A stretch of DNA of 52,188 bases, taken from contig CALYAO010000087.1 of NCBI GenBank assembly GCA_944393605.1, positions 1 to 52,188 on the forward strand, read 5' to 3'. Below, piece after piece: positions 18,457 through 26,563 of the stretch. Position numbers and translations under genes: made by a program. Numbering within the stretch: the stretch's first letter is position 1; each line of letters starts with the position of its first letter. The notes under the pieces are model-generated. The model ran no database searches, had not been told where the DNA came from, and saw only the letters and a list, made by a program, of their open reading frames with translations. This DNA is from an uncultured Clostridia bacterium. Its GTDB lineage: Bacteria > Bacillota > Clostridia > UBA1381 > UBA9506.

Positions 18457-18726
18457 TCAAATGCGGTGCATGGAGTGGAACAGGTCTTCATGCTGGATAC
18501 GAATATCCAGCCCCAGCTCCTGCCCGACAGCCGAAAAGATACCCGCCAGCTCTCCAAACGGCCGCGTACAGCCCGAGACGTCCACCAGCATGGTCATGGT
18601 AAACAGATCCTGCATGATGGTCTGCGAAATATCCAGAATATTGACGCCAAGTTCCGCCAGCTCCCGCGAAACCCGCGCAATGATCCCAACCTTATCTTTT
18701 CCAATCACAGTAATCACTGCTCTCAT
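18457..18726 (-). CDS. ACT-domain protein (UPF0237 family)
   Basis: An 89-residue protein made of a single ACT domain: MRAVITVIGKDKVGIIARVSRELAELGVNILDISQTIM is the beta-alpha-beta start, with the ligand-loop glycine in KVGIIA. ACT domains bind amino acids or similar effectors and usually dimerise. It is the first gene of the operon and is followed directly by UPF0210, its usual partner. Effector and role are not known. Confidence 0.9.
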   Translation of the reverse strand: MRAVITVIGKDKVGIIARVSRELAELGVNILDISQTIMQDLFTMTMLVDVSGCTRPFGELAGIFSAVGQELGLDIRIQHEDLFHSMHRI

Positions 18727-18851
18727 CCCGTGTCCCCCAATCCCAAATCAATTCTGTCCAAAAATAGGAAATAGGGCAGAAATCACCCTGCGAGCAATCT
18801 CCTACCCTACCACAACAGCAATATGGATGTTCCTTTTTTCATTCTGTACAC

Positions 18852-18880
18852 AGTATACGCCAAAATTTCCAGAAAAGCAA
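18852..18880 (-). promoter_or_regulatory. Promoter of the ACT-UPF0210-ATPase operon
   Basis: Minus-strand TTGCTT (18875-18880) and TATACT (18852-18857) are 17 bases apart. The leader before the ACT gene is about 120 bases and contains an imperfect stem around 18772-18805 followed by T-rich sequence, which could attenuate but is weak. No other promoter was seen inside the ATPase cluster. Confidence 0.65.
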
Positions 18881-18968
18881 GTATTTTTTAAATTTTTTTC
18901 GGGCTTGCATCCGGTCAATCCTTTCCGCGACGGATACATGGCAAAATATGGTATTTTAGACGCATTCC

Positions 18969-21035
18969 CTATAAAAACAACCGCACCAAGTTGACTGTCT
19001 GTGTCGTTATTAGGCACACGAGCAGGCCTACCAATGTGGGAAGCAAAAAGGCCACAAATGTCCACTTCAGGCTGCCCGTCTCCTTTTTGATGGTGAGCAG
19101 CGTCGTAGCGCAGGGGAAGTGCATCAGAGAAAACAGAATGACATTGACCGCAGTGAGCAGCGTCCATCCATTTTCCACAAAGAGGGTATGTAATAGCGAA
19201 AGGTTTTCCATGTCCACCAGTGCGCCCTGAGATAGATACCCCATCAGCAGCACGGGGAGGACGATCTCATTGGCGGGCAGCCCCAGCACAAATGCCATGA
19301 GGATATACCCATCCAGACCGAAGGGCCGTGCCAGCGGATCCAAAAACGCAGCGCAGTGCGCCAGCAGGCTCTGTTCTCCCACCACAACGTTTGCCAGCAC
19401 CCAGATCACAATCCCGGCGGGTGCCGCGACGGTAACTGCCCGCCCCAGCACAAACAGCGTCCGATCAAGCAGGGAACGGAGCAGCAAGGACCCGACCTTG
19501 GGTTTCCGATAGGGCGGCAGCTCCAGCACGAAGCTGGAAGGATAGCCCTTTAGCAGCGTGGCGGACAACAGCCGGGATACGAGCAGGGTAACCGCGACGC
19601 CCAGCAGAATCACCAGCAGCACCGCAAGCGCAGCAACGGTAGGCTGCAAACACGCAGCCACCCCGCCGCCCACAAAGATGGTGGACAGCAGAATGATGGT
19701 GGGAAACCGCCCATTGCACGGGACAAAGACGTTGGTCAAAATCGCAATGAGCCGCTCCCTGGGGGAATCGATGATGCGGCAGCCCGACACCCCAACCGCA
19801 TTGCATCCAAACCCCATACACATGGTGAGGGCCTGCTTGCCATGGGCGCAGGCGCGGCAAAAGCATTTGTCCAGGTTAAATGCGATACGGGGCAGATATC
19901 CCAAGTCCTCCAGCAGGGTAAACAGCGGAAAAAAGATGGCCATAGGCGGCAGCATGACCGATACGACCCACGCCAGCGTTTGGAACATGCCCAGCACCAC
20001 AACGTCATGCAGCCACACGGGCGCACCAAGGTGGACAAGCAGCGCGGACAGCTGGTCCTGTATACCCGATAACAGGGCGGACAGCCATTGGGACGGATAA
20101 TTGGCACCCACGATGGTGAGCCACAGGATAACCCCCAAAAATAACTGCATAATGGGGATGCCTGTGGATTTGGAGGTGAGCCATTTGTCAATTTTGCGGT
20201 CCCGCAGGTTGTATTCTTTGTTGTTATAGGTGACCGTTCGGGTCGCAATATCCTCACAGAAGGCGTAATAGGACTCCACCTCCTTGTCTTTAAAATCCTT
20301 CTCTGAGATGCCATGTTCTTTTAAGATTTCCCGTGCCTCCGATAGACTTTGGGCCAAATCAGGATCATGCAGATCCACCGTCCCATGCGCCTCAATGCTC
20401 GCCACCGTCACAGGATCGTTTTCCAGCAGCTTGAGACTCACCCAACGCGACCCGGTCTTCGCATACAGCCGTTCCACTTCGGTTTCTATGTAATTGGGAT
20501 ACGGGATGGCGAGGCGGCCTGCCCCACGCGGCGCTCGTGCCACTGCCACCACCGCATCCAGCAGCGCATCCATCCCTTCTCCCGCAAGGGCGTTGGTCGC
20601 TACCACCGGCACCCCAAAGATCTCGCTCATCTCCGCACAGTCCACCGTTATGCCCTTGCGCCGAGCCTCATCCATCAAGTTGACGCACAAAACCACCCGA
20701 TCTGTCACCTCCAACACCTGCAGCGCGAGGTTGAGGTTGCGCTCGATGGTGGTGGCGTCCAGTACGATGACCGTGGCATCGGGATTGGCAAAACAGATGT
20801 AATCCCGCGCCACCTCTTCCTCCTTGGAATGGGGCAGCAGCGAATAGGTGCCGGGCAGGTCCACCAACATAAGTGACACGCCATGGTGCACACAGGCGCC
20901 ATATGCGCCCGCCACCGTCTTGCCTGTCCAGTTGCCGGTATGCTGCTTGAGTCCTGTCAGATGATTAAAAACCGTACTTTTTCCAACGTTCGGGTTCCCC
21001 ACCAGCGCGACCCGATACTCCCTTTCCTCCGCCAA
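18969..21035 (-). CDS. feoB: Ferrous iron transport protein B
   Basis: A ~688-residue Fe(II) transporter. The N-terminal G domain shows G1 GNPNVGKST, the switch region TGNWTGKTV, G3 DLPGTY and G4 NLMD; a helical spacer follows to about residue 265, then a membrane domain with conserved gate and core motifs (MPIMQLFLG, CMGFGCNAVGVSG, LPANEIVLPVLLMGYL). A GTG at 21044 overlaps the ribosome site GGGAGG, so the TTG at 21035, eight bases after that site, is the likelier start. It follows feoA after a gap containing an intrinsic terminator. Confidence 0.95.
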   Translation of the reverse strand: MAEEREYRVALVGNPNVGKSTVFNHLTGLKQHTGNWTGKTVAGAYGACVHHGVSLMLVDLPGTYSLLPHSKEEEVARDYICFANPDATVIVLDATTIERNLNLALQVLEVTDRVVLCVNLMDEARRKGITVDCAEMSEIFGVPVVATNALAGEGMDALLDAVVAVARAPRGAGRLAIPYPNYIETEVERLYAKTGSRWVSLKLLENDPVTVASIEAHGTVDLHDPDLAQSLSEAREILKEHGISEKDFKDKEVESYYAFCEDIATRTVTYNNKEYNLRDRKIDKWLTSKSTGIPIMQLFLGVILWLTIVGANYPSQWLSALLSGIQDQLSALLVHLGAPVWLHDVVVLGMFQTLAWVVSVMLPPMAIFFPLFTLLEDLGYLPRIAFNLDKCFCRACAHGKQALTMCMGFGCNAVGVSGCRIIDSPRERLIAILTNVFVPCNGRFPTIILLSTIFVGGGVAACLQPTVAALAVLLVILLGVAVTLLVSRLLSATLLKGYPSSFVLELPPYRKPKVGSLLLRSLLDRTLFVLGRAVTVAAPAGIVIWVLANVVVGEQSLLAHCAAFLDPLARPFGLDGYILMAFVLGLPANEIVLPVLLMGYLSQGALVDMENLSLLHTLFVENGWTLLTAVNVILFSLMHFPCATTLLTIKKETGSLKWTFVAFLLPTLVGLLVCLITTQTVNLVRLFL

Positions 21036-21087
21036 ATCGGACACCTCCCTTTTTTCTTTTCCCGCGGCCCAACCTGCCGCTATCCGA

Positions 21088-21132
21088 TAAAAAAATACCC
21101 CATTTGCCGCTATGTACGGATCGGAAATGGGG
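21088..21132 (-). terminator. Intrinsic terminator between feoA and feoB
   Basis: On the minus strand CCCCATTT pairs with AAATGGGG (arms 21125-21132 and 21098-21105), with an inner CCG/CGG extension, and is followed by TATTTTTTT. It lies between the feoA stop and the feoB start, so it should reduce or gate feoB transcription. Confidence 0.8.
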
Positions 21133-21141
21133 CAGCTGGCA

Positions 21142-21381
21142 TCATCGAGTTACCAAAATATTGGACGATACGTCGTTTCGTAGGGCAATGACCGCGCCGC
21201 GCACCTCGAAGGCGATGGGGTCTCCGGCCGGACTCTTGCCCAGCGCCCGTACCCTGGAATCCCGTACCATACCCAAATCCAACAGCCTTCGTTTGATGCC
21301 GTCGTCAATATGTATTGCCACAATCTTTGCGCTGTCCCCAATGGGAAGGTCGGACAGCTTGACCAATTGTTCACTCTCCAC
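21142..21381 (-). CDS. feoA: Ferrous iron transport protein A
   Basis: A 79-residue SH3-like protein that works with FeoB: LVKLSDLPIGDSAKIVAI, then RRLLDLGMVRDSRVRAL and a final IALRNDVSSNILV. The GTG at 21381 is chosen because AGGTGAT lies six bases upstream and because the length then fits the family (75-80); a longer frame upstream has no ribosome site. No convincing sigma-A promoter or Fur-type box could be picked out in the leader. Confidence 0.92.
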   Translation of the reverse strand: MESEQLVKLSDLPIGDSAKIVAIHIDDGIKRRLLDLGMVRDSRVRALGKSPAGDPIAFEVRGAVIALRNDVSSNILVTR

Positions 21382-21660
21382 GTTTTTATCACCTCGCCAA
21401 ATAGGATACAGGGCTCCGCACACCGCCCGAAGCACCCCTGTAACATCACCCGTATCTCGCCCGCAATTCCGCCGGGCTCCGCCTAAGTGAACTGCTACTG
21501 GTATACTATATGAAGCCGAAGCGGGATTGGTTCATCCTGCCGACGGCGTTCTGTATATCCCGCCCGTTGTCCCGCCATCCATTTGCAGGCGGCGCCGCAC
21601 CTTTCCCAGCGAGCAGAGAACGGCCTTGCCCATCCCCGTCCGCCCGGGATGGGCAGGGGC
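21382..21660. other. Leader region of feoA with strong secondary structure, no gene
   Basis: GC-rich and without a supported gene. GCCCATCCC and GGGATGGGC (about 21627-21655) form a perfect nine-base hairpin, and GTATACTATA near 21501-21510 is the only promoter-like patch. The feoA promoter is presumably here, but no -35/-10 pair is convincing. Confidence 0.35.
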
Positions 21661-21728
21661 AAAAAAACAGCCCGGCGAGGGCCAAGGCAGCGGCACAAAA
21701 CCGCTGTCTTTGCTCTGCCGGGCTGTCT
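21661..21728 (-). terminator. Intrinsic terminator of the DUF4830 gene
   Basis: Perfect outer arms CAGCCCGGC / GCCGGGCTG (21668-21676, 21717-21725) enclose a second hairpin CAGCGG / CCGCTG (21688-21693, 21701-21706); on the minus strand it ends in seven T. Confidence 0.85.
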
Positions 21729-21760
21729 ATTCGTTTTGTATATCGTATTTTGGGCTTTTC

Positions 21761-22222
21761 TCAGGTATGTGCCTTGGGATCCAGCGGCAACATGAAGCCC
21801 TGTAAGTCTGTCACCATGCAATCTCCGCCAATCAAGCGCCCTTCAAAGACCAGGATGTTGACATAGACCGGCTGATCCACCTGCATGGGAAAATTGCGCA
21901 GCTGATAGGTATAGCGCATGACCTCCTTGCCCTGGTATTTGGTGAGGTCAAACCCTGCCTCCTTTTGCAGCATATTGTAGGATTGCCAGGTGTCGTCAAA
22001 CGTCTCAGGAATGGTGACCGGTTTTTCCTCCACGAGCTCGGGCGCAACCTCCCAGCCGAAGTAGGTCAACGCATGAATGCGGTCTTCATTGGTGACCAGC
22101 TTGTCAAAATAGTTGTTTTTTTCCACCTGTGCCGCCAGCACCCGTGCCCAAAACACAAACAAAAGTGCAATGAACAGCAACAACAGGAGTTTGATATAGT
22201 TGTCTTTTAGAAATTGTTTCAT
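21761..22222 (-). CDS. DUF4830-type membrane-anchored protein
   Basis: A 153-residue protein with one N-terminal membrane segment (about 9-31, YIKLLLLLFIALLFVFWARVL) and an extracytoplasmic domain with FGWEVAPELVEEKPVTIPETFDDTWQSYNMLQKEAGFDL, which matches DUF4830 proteins of Clostridia. The start MKQFLKD is preferred to a longer frame because GGGGAGG precedes it at about eight bases. Its function is unknown. It is transcribed alone, between the folT terminator and its own large terminator. Confidence 0.7.
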   Translation of the reverse strand: MKQFLKDNYIKLLLLLFIALLFVFWARVLAAQVEKNNYFDKLVTNEDRIHALTYFGWEVAPELVEEKPVTIPETFDDTWQSYNMLQKEAGFDLTKYQGKEVMRYTYQLRNFPMQVDQPVYVNILVFEGRLIGGDCMVTDLQGFMLPLDPKAHT

Positions 22223-22363
22223 GGCTTTGCCTCCCCTTTTTCCATCTCCATTCCCATGTATATGGAGGGGACAGACTGCATATGAACTTTTTTTGCGCCC
22301 ATATGCCCCGGCTGCCATCCGGCATATAAAATAAAGCCAAGCGGGGATGCAGCAAACATGTCC

Positions 22364-22399
22364 AAAAAAAGAACGCCAGACCCACAGATCCGACGTTCT
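22364..22399 (-). terminator. Intrinsic terminator of folT
   Basis: On the minus strand AGAACG (22394-22399) pairs with CGTTCT (22370-22375) and is followed by seven T. It lies shortly after the folT stop codon. Confidence 0.7.
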
Positions 22400-22417
22400 A
22401 TGAATATATCACATCAT

Positions 22418-22951
22418 TTAGCTAACCCGCTCCAAAAACGGCGTATGCTCCATGAGTTTGGCAAGATACTTGGTGACCACCACTTGAATCGGCAGCATAA
22501 TGAGCGCCGGAACCGCCCGCGTTCCCAAAATGGTGAGCAGACCAAGCGGCGCGTTGTTGGTGAAAAAGACGGTATACAGATAGCCCCAAACCGTTCCCAG
22601 CCCCAACTCGATCACCAGCGTCTGCAGCACGATACAGAGTATGATGTTCCGGTAGCTCTTCTCCCTGCCATACAGAAACAGCCCATACGAAATGCCATAC
22701 AGCGCTGCGCTCAGCGTATACCCGGGAAAGTAGGGCAGGCCGCGAGAGTACACCAGCATCCCCACCACATCGGACAGCGCCGCCGTAATGCCGCCAATCC
22801 ACGGCCCCAGCATCATAGAACACAGCACATTTGGCACAAAGCCGAAGCTGATCTTCGCGATGGGGGTCTGAAATGACAAAATCCGGCATACCAGACTCAA
22901 AGCGATGAACAACGCCATCAGGACCAGGATCTTTGTTTTGTTTTTTGACAT
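22418..22951 (-). CDS. folT: Folate-type ECF transporter S component
   Basis: A 177-residue membrane protein with about six helices. LVLMALFIALSLVCRILSFQTPIAKISFGFVPNVLCSMMLGPWIGGITAALSD is the typical FolT N-terminal half, and PYFPGYTLSAALYGISYGLFLY follows. S components bind the vitamin and need a shared energising module (EcfA, EcfA', EcfT), which is not in this window. The ATG at 22951 is preferred over a TTG at 22972 because the ribosome site (AAAGGGTG) lies between them. The THF riboswitch directly upstream supports folate as the substrate. Confidence 0.92.
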   Translation of the reverse strand: MSKNKTKILVLMALFIALSLVCRILSFQTPIAKISFGFVPNVLCSMMLGPWIGGITAALSDVVGMLVYSRGLPYFPGYTLSAALYGISYGLFLYGREKSYRNIILCIVLQTLVIELGLGTVWGYLYTVFFTNNAPLGLLTILGTRAVPALIMLPIQVVVTKYLAKLMEHTPFLERVS

Positions 22952-22952
22952 C

Positions 22953-22999
22953 AAAAAAACACACCCTTTCAAATTTCCGCCAAACGGCGGTTTGGTGTG
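22953..22999 (-). terminator. Expression-platform terminator of the THF riboswitch
   Basis: On the minus strand CACACC (22994-22999) pairs with GGTGTG (22960-22965), enclosing the small hairpin CCGCC/GGCGG, and is followed by seven T just before the folT ATG. The 3' arm contains the ribosome site, so folding would stop transcription and also hide the start. Confidence 0.75.
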
Positions 23000-23015
23000 T
23001 CACAAAAGGTGCCCC

Positions 23016-23135
23016 TATTGTGACAGCGGAATGCGGTCCGGACACCGCAAGCCCACGCACATACGGGCTTTTCGTACAGGCGGCAACTTCCCGTCCCCCT
23101 GTCACTTAACGCGTCCTGACCTACTCTGCACAATA
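23016..23135 (-). promoter_or_regulatory. Tetrahydrofolate (THF) riboswitch aptamer
   Basis: The minus-strand leader holds the two conserved THF-riboswitch blocks: GAGTAGGT followed by CGCGTTAAGTG (about 23128-23103), and near the other end TGCGGTG...CCGCATTCCGCT (about 23047-23024). The outer helix P1 is formed by TATTGTG (23129-23135) and CACAATA (23016-23022). The same CACAATA stretch can instead join a hairpin GTCACAA/TTGTGAC (22999-23024), a direct P1 competitor. The gene downstream is a folate transporter, as expected for this class. Confidence 0.85.
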
Positions 23136-23170
23136 CGGTGTTTTCAGTTTTGAAACCATCGTACCTAGCT

Positions 23171-23199
23171 ACTATACCAAAAGCTGCCGCGCTTGTCAA
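23171..23199 (-). promoter_or_regulatory. Promoter of the folT riboswitch transcript
   Basis: Minus-strand TTGACA (23194-23199) and TATAGT (23171-23176), spacer 17. The expected start near 23164 is about 30 bases before P1 of the riboswitch. Confidence 0.85.
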
Positions 23200-23293
23200 G
23201 TATCCTCCCAACTTTTTTTGCAGGCAAGGGCCGTCCAAACGGAATGGTAGAAAATTTGTGGATAATTTTCAACAAAATTAGGTAAAATTTCAA

Positions 23294-23322
23294 TTGAACA
23301 ATGGGGCATTATGGTGTATAAT
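23294..23322 (+). promoter_or_regulatory. Promoter of iscS-iscU-mnmA
   Basis: TTGAAC (23294-23299) and TATAAT (23317-23322), spacer 17. A palindrome ATGGTACCAT (23321-23330) overlaps the end of the -10 and could be an operator; no IscR gene is adjacent. Confidence 0.8.
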
Positions 23323-23357
23323 GGTACCATCATACATTATAAAGTGAGGTGGAAGAC

Positions 23358-24533
23358 TTGAGCACCGAAATCTATCTGGACAACAGTGCAACTACAAAAC
23401 TAAAGCCCGAGGTGTTGGCGGAAATGATGCCATATCTGACGGAACAATATGGCAATCCCTCCTCCATATACAGCCTGGGCAGGGAATCCAAGCGCGCAAT
23501 CGAAGCCGCACGGGACCAGGTTGCCGCCGCGATTGGAGCAAAGAGCCGCGAAATCTACTTTACGGGATGCGGTTCGGAGGCAGATAACTGGGCCATCCGC
23601 GGCACGGCATATGCCCACCGGAACAAAGGCAACCACATCATCTCCACACAGATTGAGCACCACGCGGTGCTCCACACCTTGGCGGCCCTGGAAAAAGAGG
23701 GCTTTTTGGTGACCTACCTCCCCGTGGATGAATACGGAATGGTAAATCCGGCGGACGTGGAAGCCGCCATCACGGAGGACACCATCTTGATCACCGTGAT
23801 GATGGCAAACAACGAGATCGGGACCATCCAGCCCATCGCGGAAATTGGCGAAATCGCAAAGGCACACAAGGTTTTATTCCACACCGATGCGGTACAGGCC
23901 ATCGGCGCGGCGCCGGTGGACGTCGCGGCGCTGGGCGTAGACATGCTGTCCCTCTCGGCGCATAAGTTCGGCGGCCCCAAAGGGGTTGGGGCGCTGTATA
24001 TTCGTTCGGGCGTGAAGGTGGATACCTTTCTATACGGCGGCGGGCAGGAATCGGGCCGGCGCGCCGGCACCGAAAACGTCCCCGGCATCGTGGGGCTCGG
24101 AAAAGCCATCACACTTGCCACGGCGGACATCCCAGGGAAGGCTGCCAAAATTTCAGCCATGCGGGACAAGCTCATCGCGGAGATCCCCGCGCGCATCCCG
24201 GACGTTCGCCTCAATGGGCACCCCACGAAGCGGCTGCCCGGCAACGTGAATTTCTGCTTCCAGTATATTGAGGGGGAGTCGCTGCTCCTCAGCCTGGATT
24301 TTAAAGGAATCGCCGCCTCTTCGGGCTCGGCGTGCACCAGCGGGTCGCTGGACCCGTCCCACGTGCTGCTGGCCATTGGACTGCCCCATGAGATCGCACA
24401 CGGGTCGCTCCGCCTCTCCATCGGAGAGGACAACACCATGGAAGAGATGGATGCCACGGTGGCGGCCTTGGTGGAAATCGTGCAGCGGCTGCGGGAGATG
24501 TCCCCGCTGTATCACGCGCAGGCGCACAAATAA
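23358..24533 (+). CDS. iscS: Cysteine desulfurase (IscS/NifS family)
   Basis: A ~391-residue PLP enzyme that takes sulfur from cysteine and passes it as a persulfide to IscU and MnmA. The PLP lysine is in SLSAHKFGG (K203), the cofactor histidine pair in QIEHHAV, and the persulfide cysteine in SSGSACTSGS (C326). A GTG at 23349 is part of the ribosome site; TTG 23358, five bases after GAGGTGG, gives MSTEIYLDNSATT, the normal N-terminus. It heads an operon with iscU and mnmA, which ties Fe-S assembly to tRNA thiolation. Confidence 0.95.
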   Translation: MSTEIYLDNSATTKLKPEVLAEMMPYLTEQYGNPSSIYSLGRESKRAIEAARDQVAAAIGAKSREIYFTGCGSEADNWAIRGTAYAHRNKGNHIISTQIEHHAVLHTLAALEKEGFLVTYLPVDEYGMVNPADVEAAITEDTILITVMMANNEIGTIQPIAEIGEIAKAHKVLFHTDAVQAIGAAPVDVAALGVDMLSLSAHKFGGPKGVGALYIRSGVKVDTFLYGGGQESGRRAGTENVPGIVGLGKAITLATADIPGKAAKISAMRDKLIAEIPARIPDVRLNGHPTKRLPGNVNFCFQYIEGESLLLSLDFKGIAASSGSACTSGSLDPSHVLLAIGLPHEIAHGSLRLSIGEDNTMEEMDATVAALVEIVQRLREMSPLYHAQAHK

Positions 24534-24567
24534 GTTTGGATTGACGTTTAGAAAGGAAGGTTTTATC

Positions 24568-25002
24568 ATGTTATATAGTGAAAAGGTCATGGATCATTTC
24601 TCCAACCCGCGCAACGTGGGCGAGGTGGAAAACGCGAACGCCGTGGGACAGGTCGGCAACGCCAAATGCGGCGATATCATGCAGATGTCTATGCGGATTG
24701 AAGACGACATCATTCAGGATGTCAAATTCAAAACCTTTGGCTGCGGTGCCGCGATTGCAACCAGCAGCATGGCAACCGAGCTCGTAAAAGGCAAGCATAT
24801 CGACGAGGCGCTTGCCCTCACCAACAAAGCCGTCATGGATGCGCTGGATGGGCTGCCGCCCGTCAAGGTGCATTGCAGCGTGCTGGCGGAGGAGGCTATC
24901 GAAGCCGCCATCGCAGATTACTACAAACGCCAGGGCAAGGAATTTACGCCCAAAAAGGCGTGCGGTGGCTGCTGCCATGACTGCCACCAAGAAGCGGAAT
25001 AA
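24568..25002 (+). CDS. iscU: Iron-sulfur cluster scaffold protein (IscU/NifU N-terminal type)
   Basis: A 144-residue scaffold. The three cluster cysteines are C34 (NAKCGD), C59 (FGCGAAIA) and C103 (VHCSVLAEEA), with aspartate D36 next to the first. The protein ends in an unusual cysteine/histidine-rich tail, CGGCCHDCH, as seen in NifU-like scaffolds of anaerobic Firmicutes. ATG 24568 follows AAAGGAAGG. It lies 34 bases after iscS and 21 before mnmA. Confidence 0.95.
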   Translation: MLYSEKVMDHFSNPRNVGEVENANAVGQVGNAKCGDIMQMSMRIEDDIIQDVKFKTFGCGAAIATSSMATELVKGKHIDEALALTNKAVMDALDGLPPVKVHCSVLAEEAIEAAIADYYKRQGKEFTPKKACGGCCHDCHQEAE

Positions 25003-25023
25003 GCCAGGATAGGATGTGTTACC

Positions 25024-26064
25024 ATGGCGAAGCGCGTACTGGTTGGGATGAGCGGCGGCGTGGACAGCGCGGTCGCCGCTGCTCTGCTTGTGCAGCAGGG
25101 CTATGACGTGACGGGCGTCATGCTCCGGCTCTGGGCGCAAGACGGGGCCGAGGATGCGGCGCGGGTTTGTGACGCGCTGGGCATCCCGCTCACCGTGCTG
25201 GACTGTGCGGAACCCTTCCGCCGGGAGGTGGTGGATTCCTTTACGCAGGCATACCTTGCGGGGCAGACACCCAACCCCTGCGTGACGTGTAACCGCCGCA
25301 TCAAGTTTGGAGAGCTGCTGGCCGCTGCCGACCAGATGGGCGCAGAATATATCGCAACGGGGCACTACGCCCGCATCGGGCAGACCGAAACGGGCCGATA
25401 TACCCTCCATCGCGCGGCGGCGGACGAAAAGGATCAGACCTATGTGCTCTATGCCCTTTCACAGGCGCAGCTGTCACGGACGCTGTTTCCCTTGGGTACA
25501 TACGAGAAGGCTGCCGTCCGGCAGCTGGCGGCAGGCTGGAAGCTGCCCGTGGCGCAGAAGCCCGACAGCCAAGACATCTGTTTTATCCCCGACGGCGACT
25601 ATCTGGCCTTTTTGAAAGCACATGCCGGGACCACCGGAAAGCCCGGTCGGTTTTTGGATCTTTCGGGGAATCCCATCGGCCGGCATGACGGCATCGGCCG
25701 GTTTACCATCGGGCAGCGCAAGGGGCTAGGCGCAGCCTTTGGCAAGCCCATGTTCGTGGTCGCCATTGACGCGGAAACCGGGGATGTCACCCTGGGGGAA
25801 AAGGGGGCGGAGTATGCCGCGGGGCTCACCGCCGGCGCGCTCAACTTCCTGCCCTTTGCGCGGCTGGAGGCGCCGCTTTCCTGCCAATGCAAGACGCGGT
25901 ACCGGAGCCGCCCGTGCGCCTGCACGGTGACGCCTGCAGGGAATGATCGGGTGCGCGTGACATTTGACGCGCCGGAGCGGGCCGTGACGCCGGGGCAGTC
26001 GGTGGTCTTCTACCAAGGGGACCAAGTGCTGGGGGGCGGCATCATCCTGCATGCCGAAGCATAA
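25024..26064 (+). CDS. mnmA: tRNA-specific 2-thiouridylase
   Basis: A 346-residue enzyme that makes 2-thiouridine at the wobble position of Lys, Glu and Gln tRNAs. The PP-loop is SGGVDSA (10-16); the catalytic cysteines are C89 (NPCVTCNRRIKFG) and C186 (DSQDICFI); GQRKGLG and the C-terminal beta-barrel domain (from about 280) are present. Sulfur should come from the IscS encoded two genes upstream. The start is an ATG eight or so bases after AGGAT. Confidence 0.96.
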   Translation: MAKRVLVGMSGGVDSAVAAALLVQQGYDVTGVMLRLWAQDGAEDAARVCDALGIPLTVLDCAEPFRREVVDSFTQAYLAGQTPNPCVTCNRRIKFGELLAAADQMGAEYIATGHYARIGQTETGRYTLHRAAADEKDQTYVLYALSQAQLSRTLFPLGTYEKAAVRQLAAGWKLPVAQKPDSQDICFIPDGDYLAFLKAHAGTTGKPGRFLDLSGNPIGRHDGIGRFTIGQRKGLGAAFGKPMFVVAIDAETGDVTLGEKGAEYAAGLTAGALNFLPFARLEAPLSCQCKTRYRSRPCACTVTPAGNDRVRVTFDAPERAVTPGQSVVFYQGDQVLGGGIILHAEA

Positions 26065-26162
26065 GCCGTATACGGCATGCATCCCCGTTTTCACGCAGCT
26101 GCACGCAAATAGGCAGCCAATCTCATGACAAATTTTATATCATACATAGGAGGCGCATTGAC

Positions 26163-26483
26163 ATGACAAAGGTAAGTATCGATCCCGGCGTCTGCGGTCT
26201 CATGACCCGTGTTGAGGCCCAAAGTGACGATCAGATGACCGTAACGGTGCAGGTAAACTCTGCATGTGAAAGCATCCGAAATATGATGGCAGCGCTCGGC
26301 GATACCTTTGACGCATTCGAAATCTGCCTGTCCAAGCCGGGCGTAAACGCCCTGTACCAGTATGCCGCAGAGCACTTCCCGGTGCATGCCGGATGTCCGG
26401 CCATTGCCGGTATCATCAAATGCATGGAGGCCGAATGCCGGCTAGCGCTTCCCAAGGATGCAGGCATTCATTTTGAACAATAA
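26163..26483 (+). CDS. DUF6951-like small conserved protein
   Basis: A 106-residue soluble protein with five cysteines, three of them at conserved-looking places: DPGVCGL, NSACESI and HAGCPAIAGIIKCMEAEC. The look fits the small uncharacterised family DUF6951, frequent in Clostridia and Methanogens near metal or cofactor genes; this family name is given from memory of its pattern. AGGAGG precedes the ATG. It lies between mnmA and queT. Cysteine spacing suggests metal or cluster binding, which is unproven. Confidence 0.65.
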   Translation: MTKVSIDPGVCGLMTRVEAQSDDQMTVTVQVNSACESIRNMMAALGDTFDAFEICLSKPGVNALYQYAAEHFPVHAGCPAIAGIIKCMEAECRLALPKDAGIHFEQ

Positions 26484-26489
26484 AGAATA

Positions 26490-26548
26490 CAGCAATGACA
26501 TATATGCAAAATCCCGGGACGGGCGGTGTGCGTCCCGGTCATTTGCTG
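26490..26548 (+). repeat. Structured leader of queT (long hairpin)
   Basis: CGGGACG (26515-26521) pairs with CGTCCCG (26531-26537); the stem extends outward through GCAAA/TTTGC (26506-26510, 26542-26546) or alternatively CAGCAATGAC/GTCATTTGCTG. There is no T run, so it is not a plain terminator. QueT genes often carry preQ1 riboswitches, but the class I consensus is not visible. Confidence 0.45.
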
Positions 26549-26563
26549 TCTAGGGGGATTCTT

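Noticed and set aside
21382-21540. Fur or other iron box before feoA
   Set aside because: No 19-base inverted repeat of the Fur type was found; only GC-rich hairpins are present.
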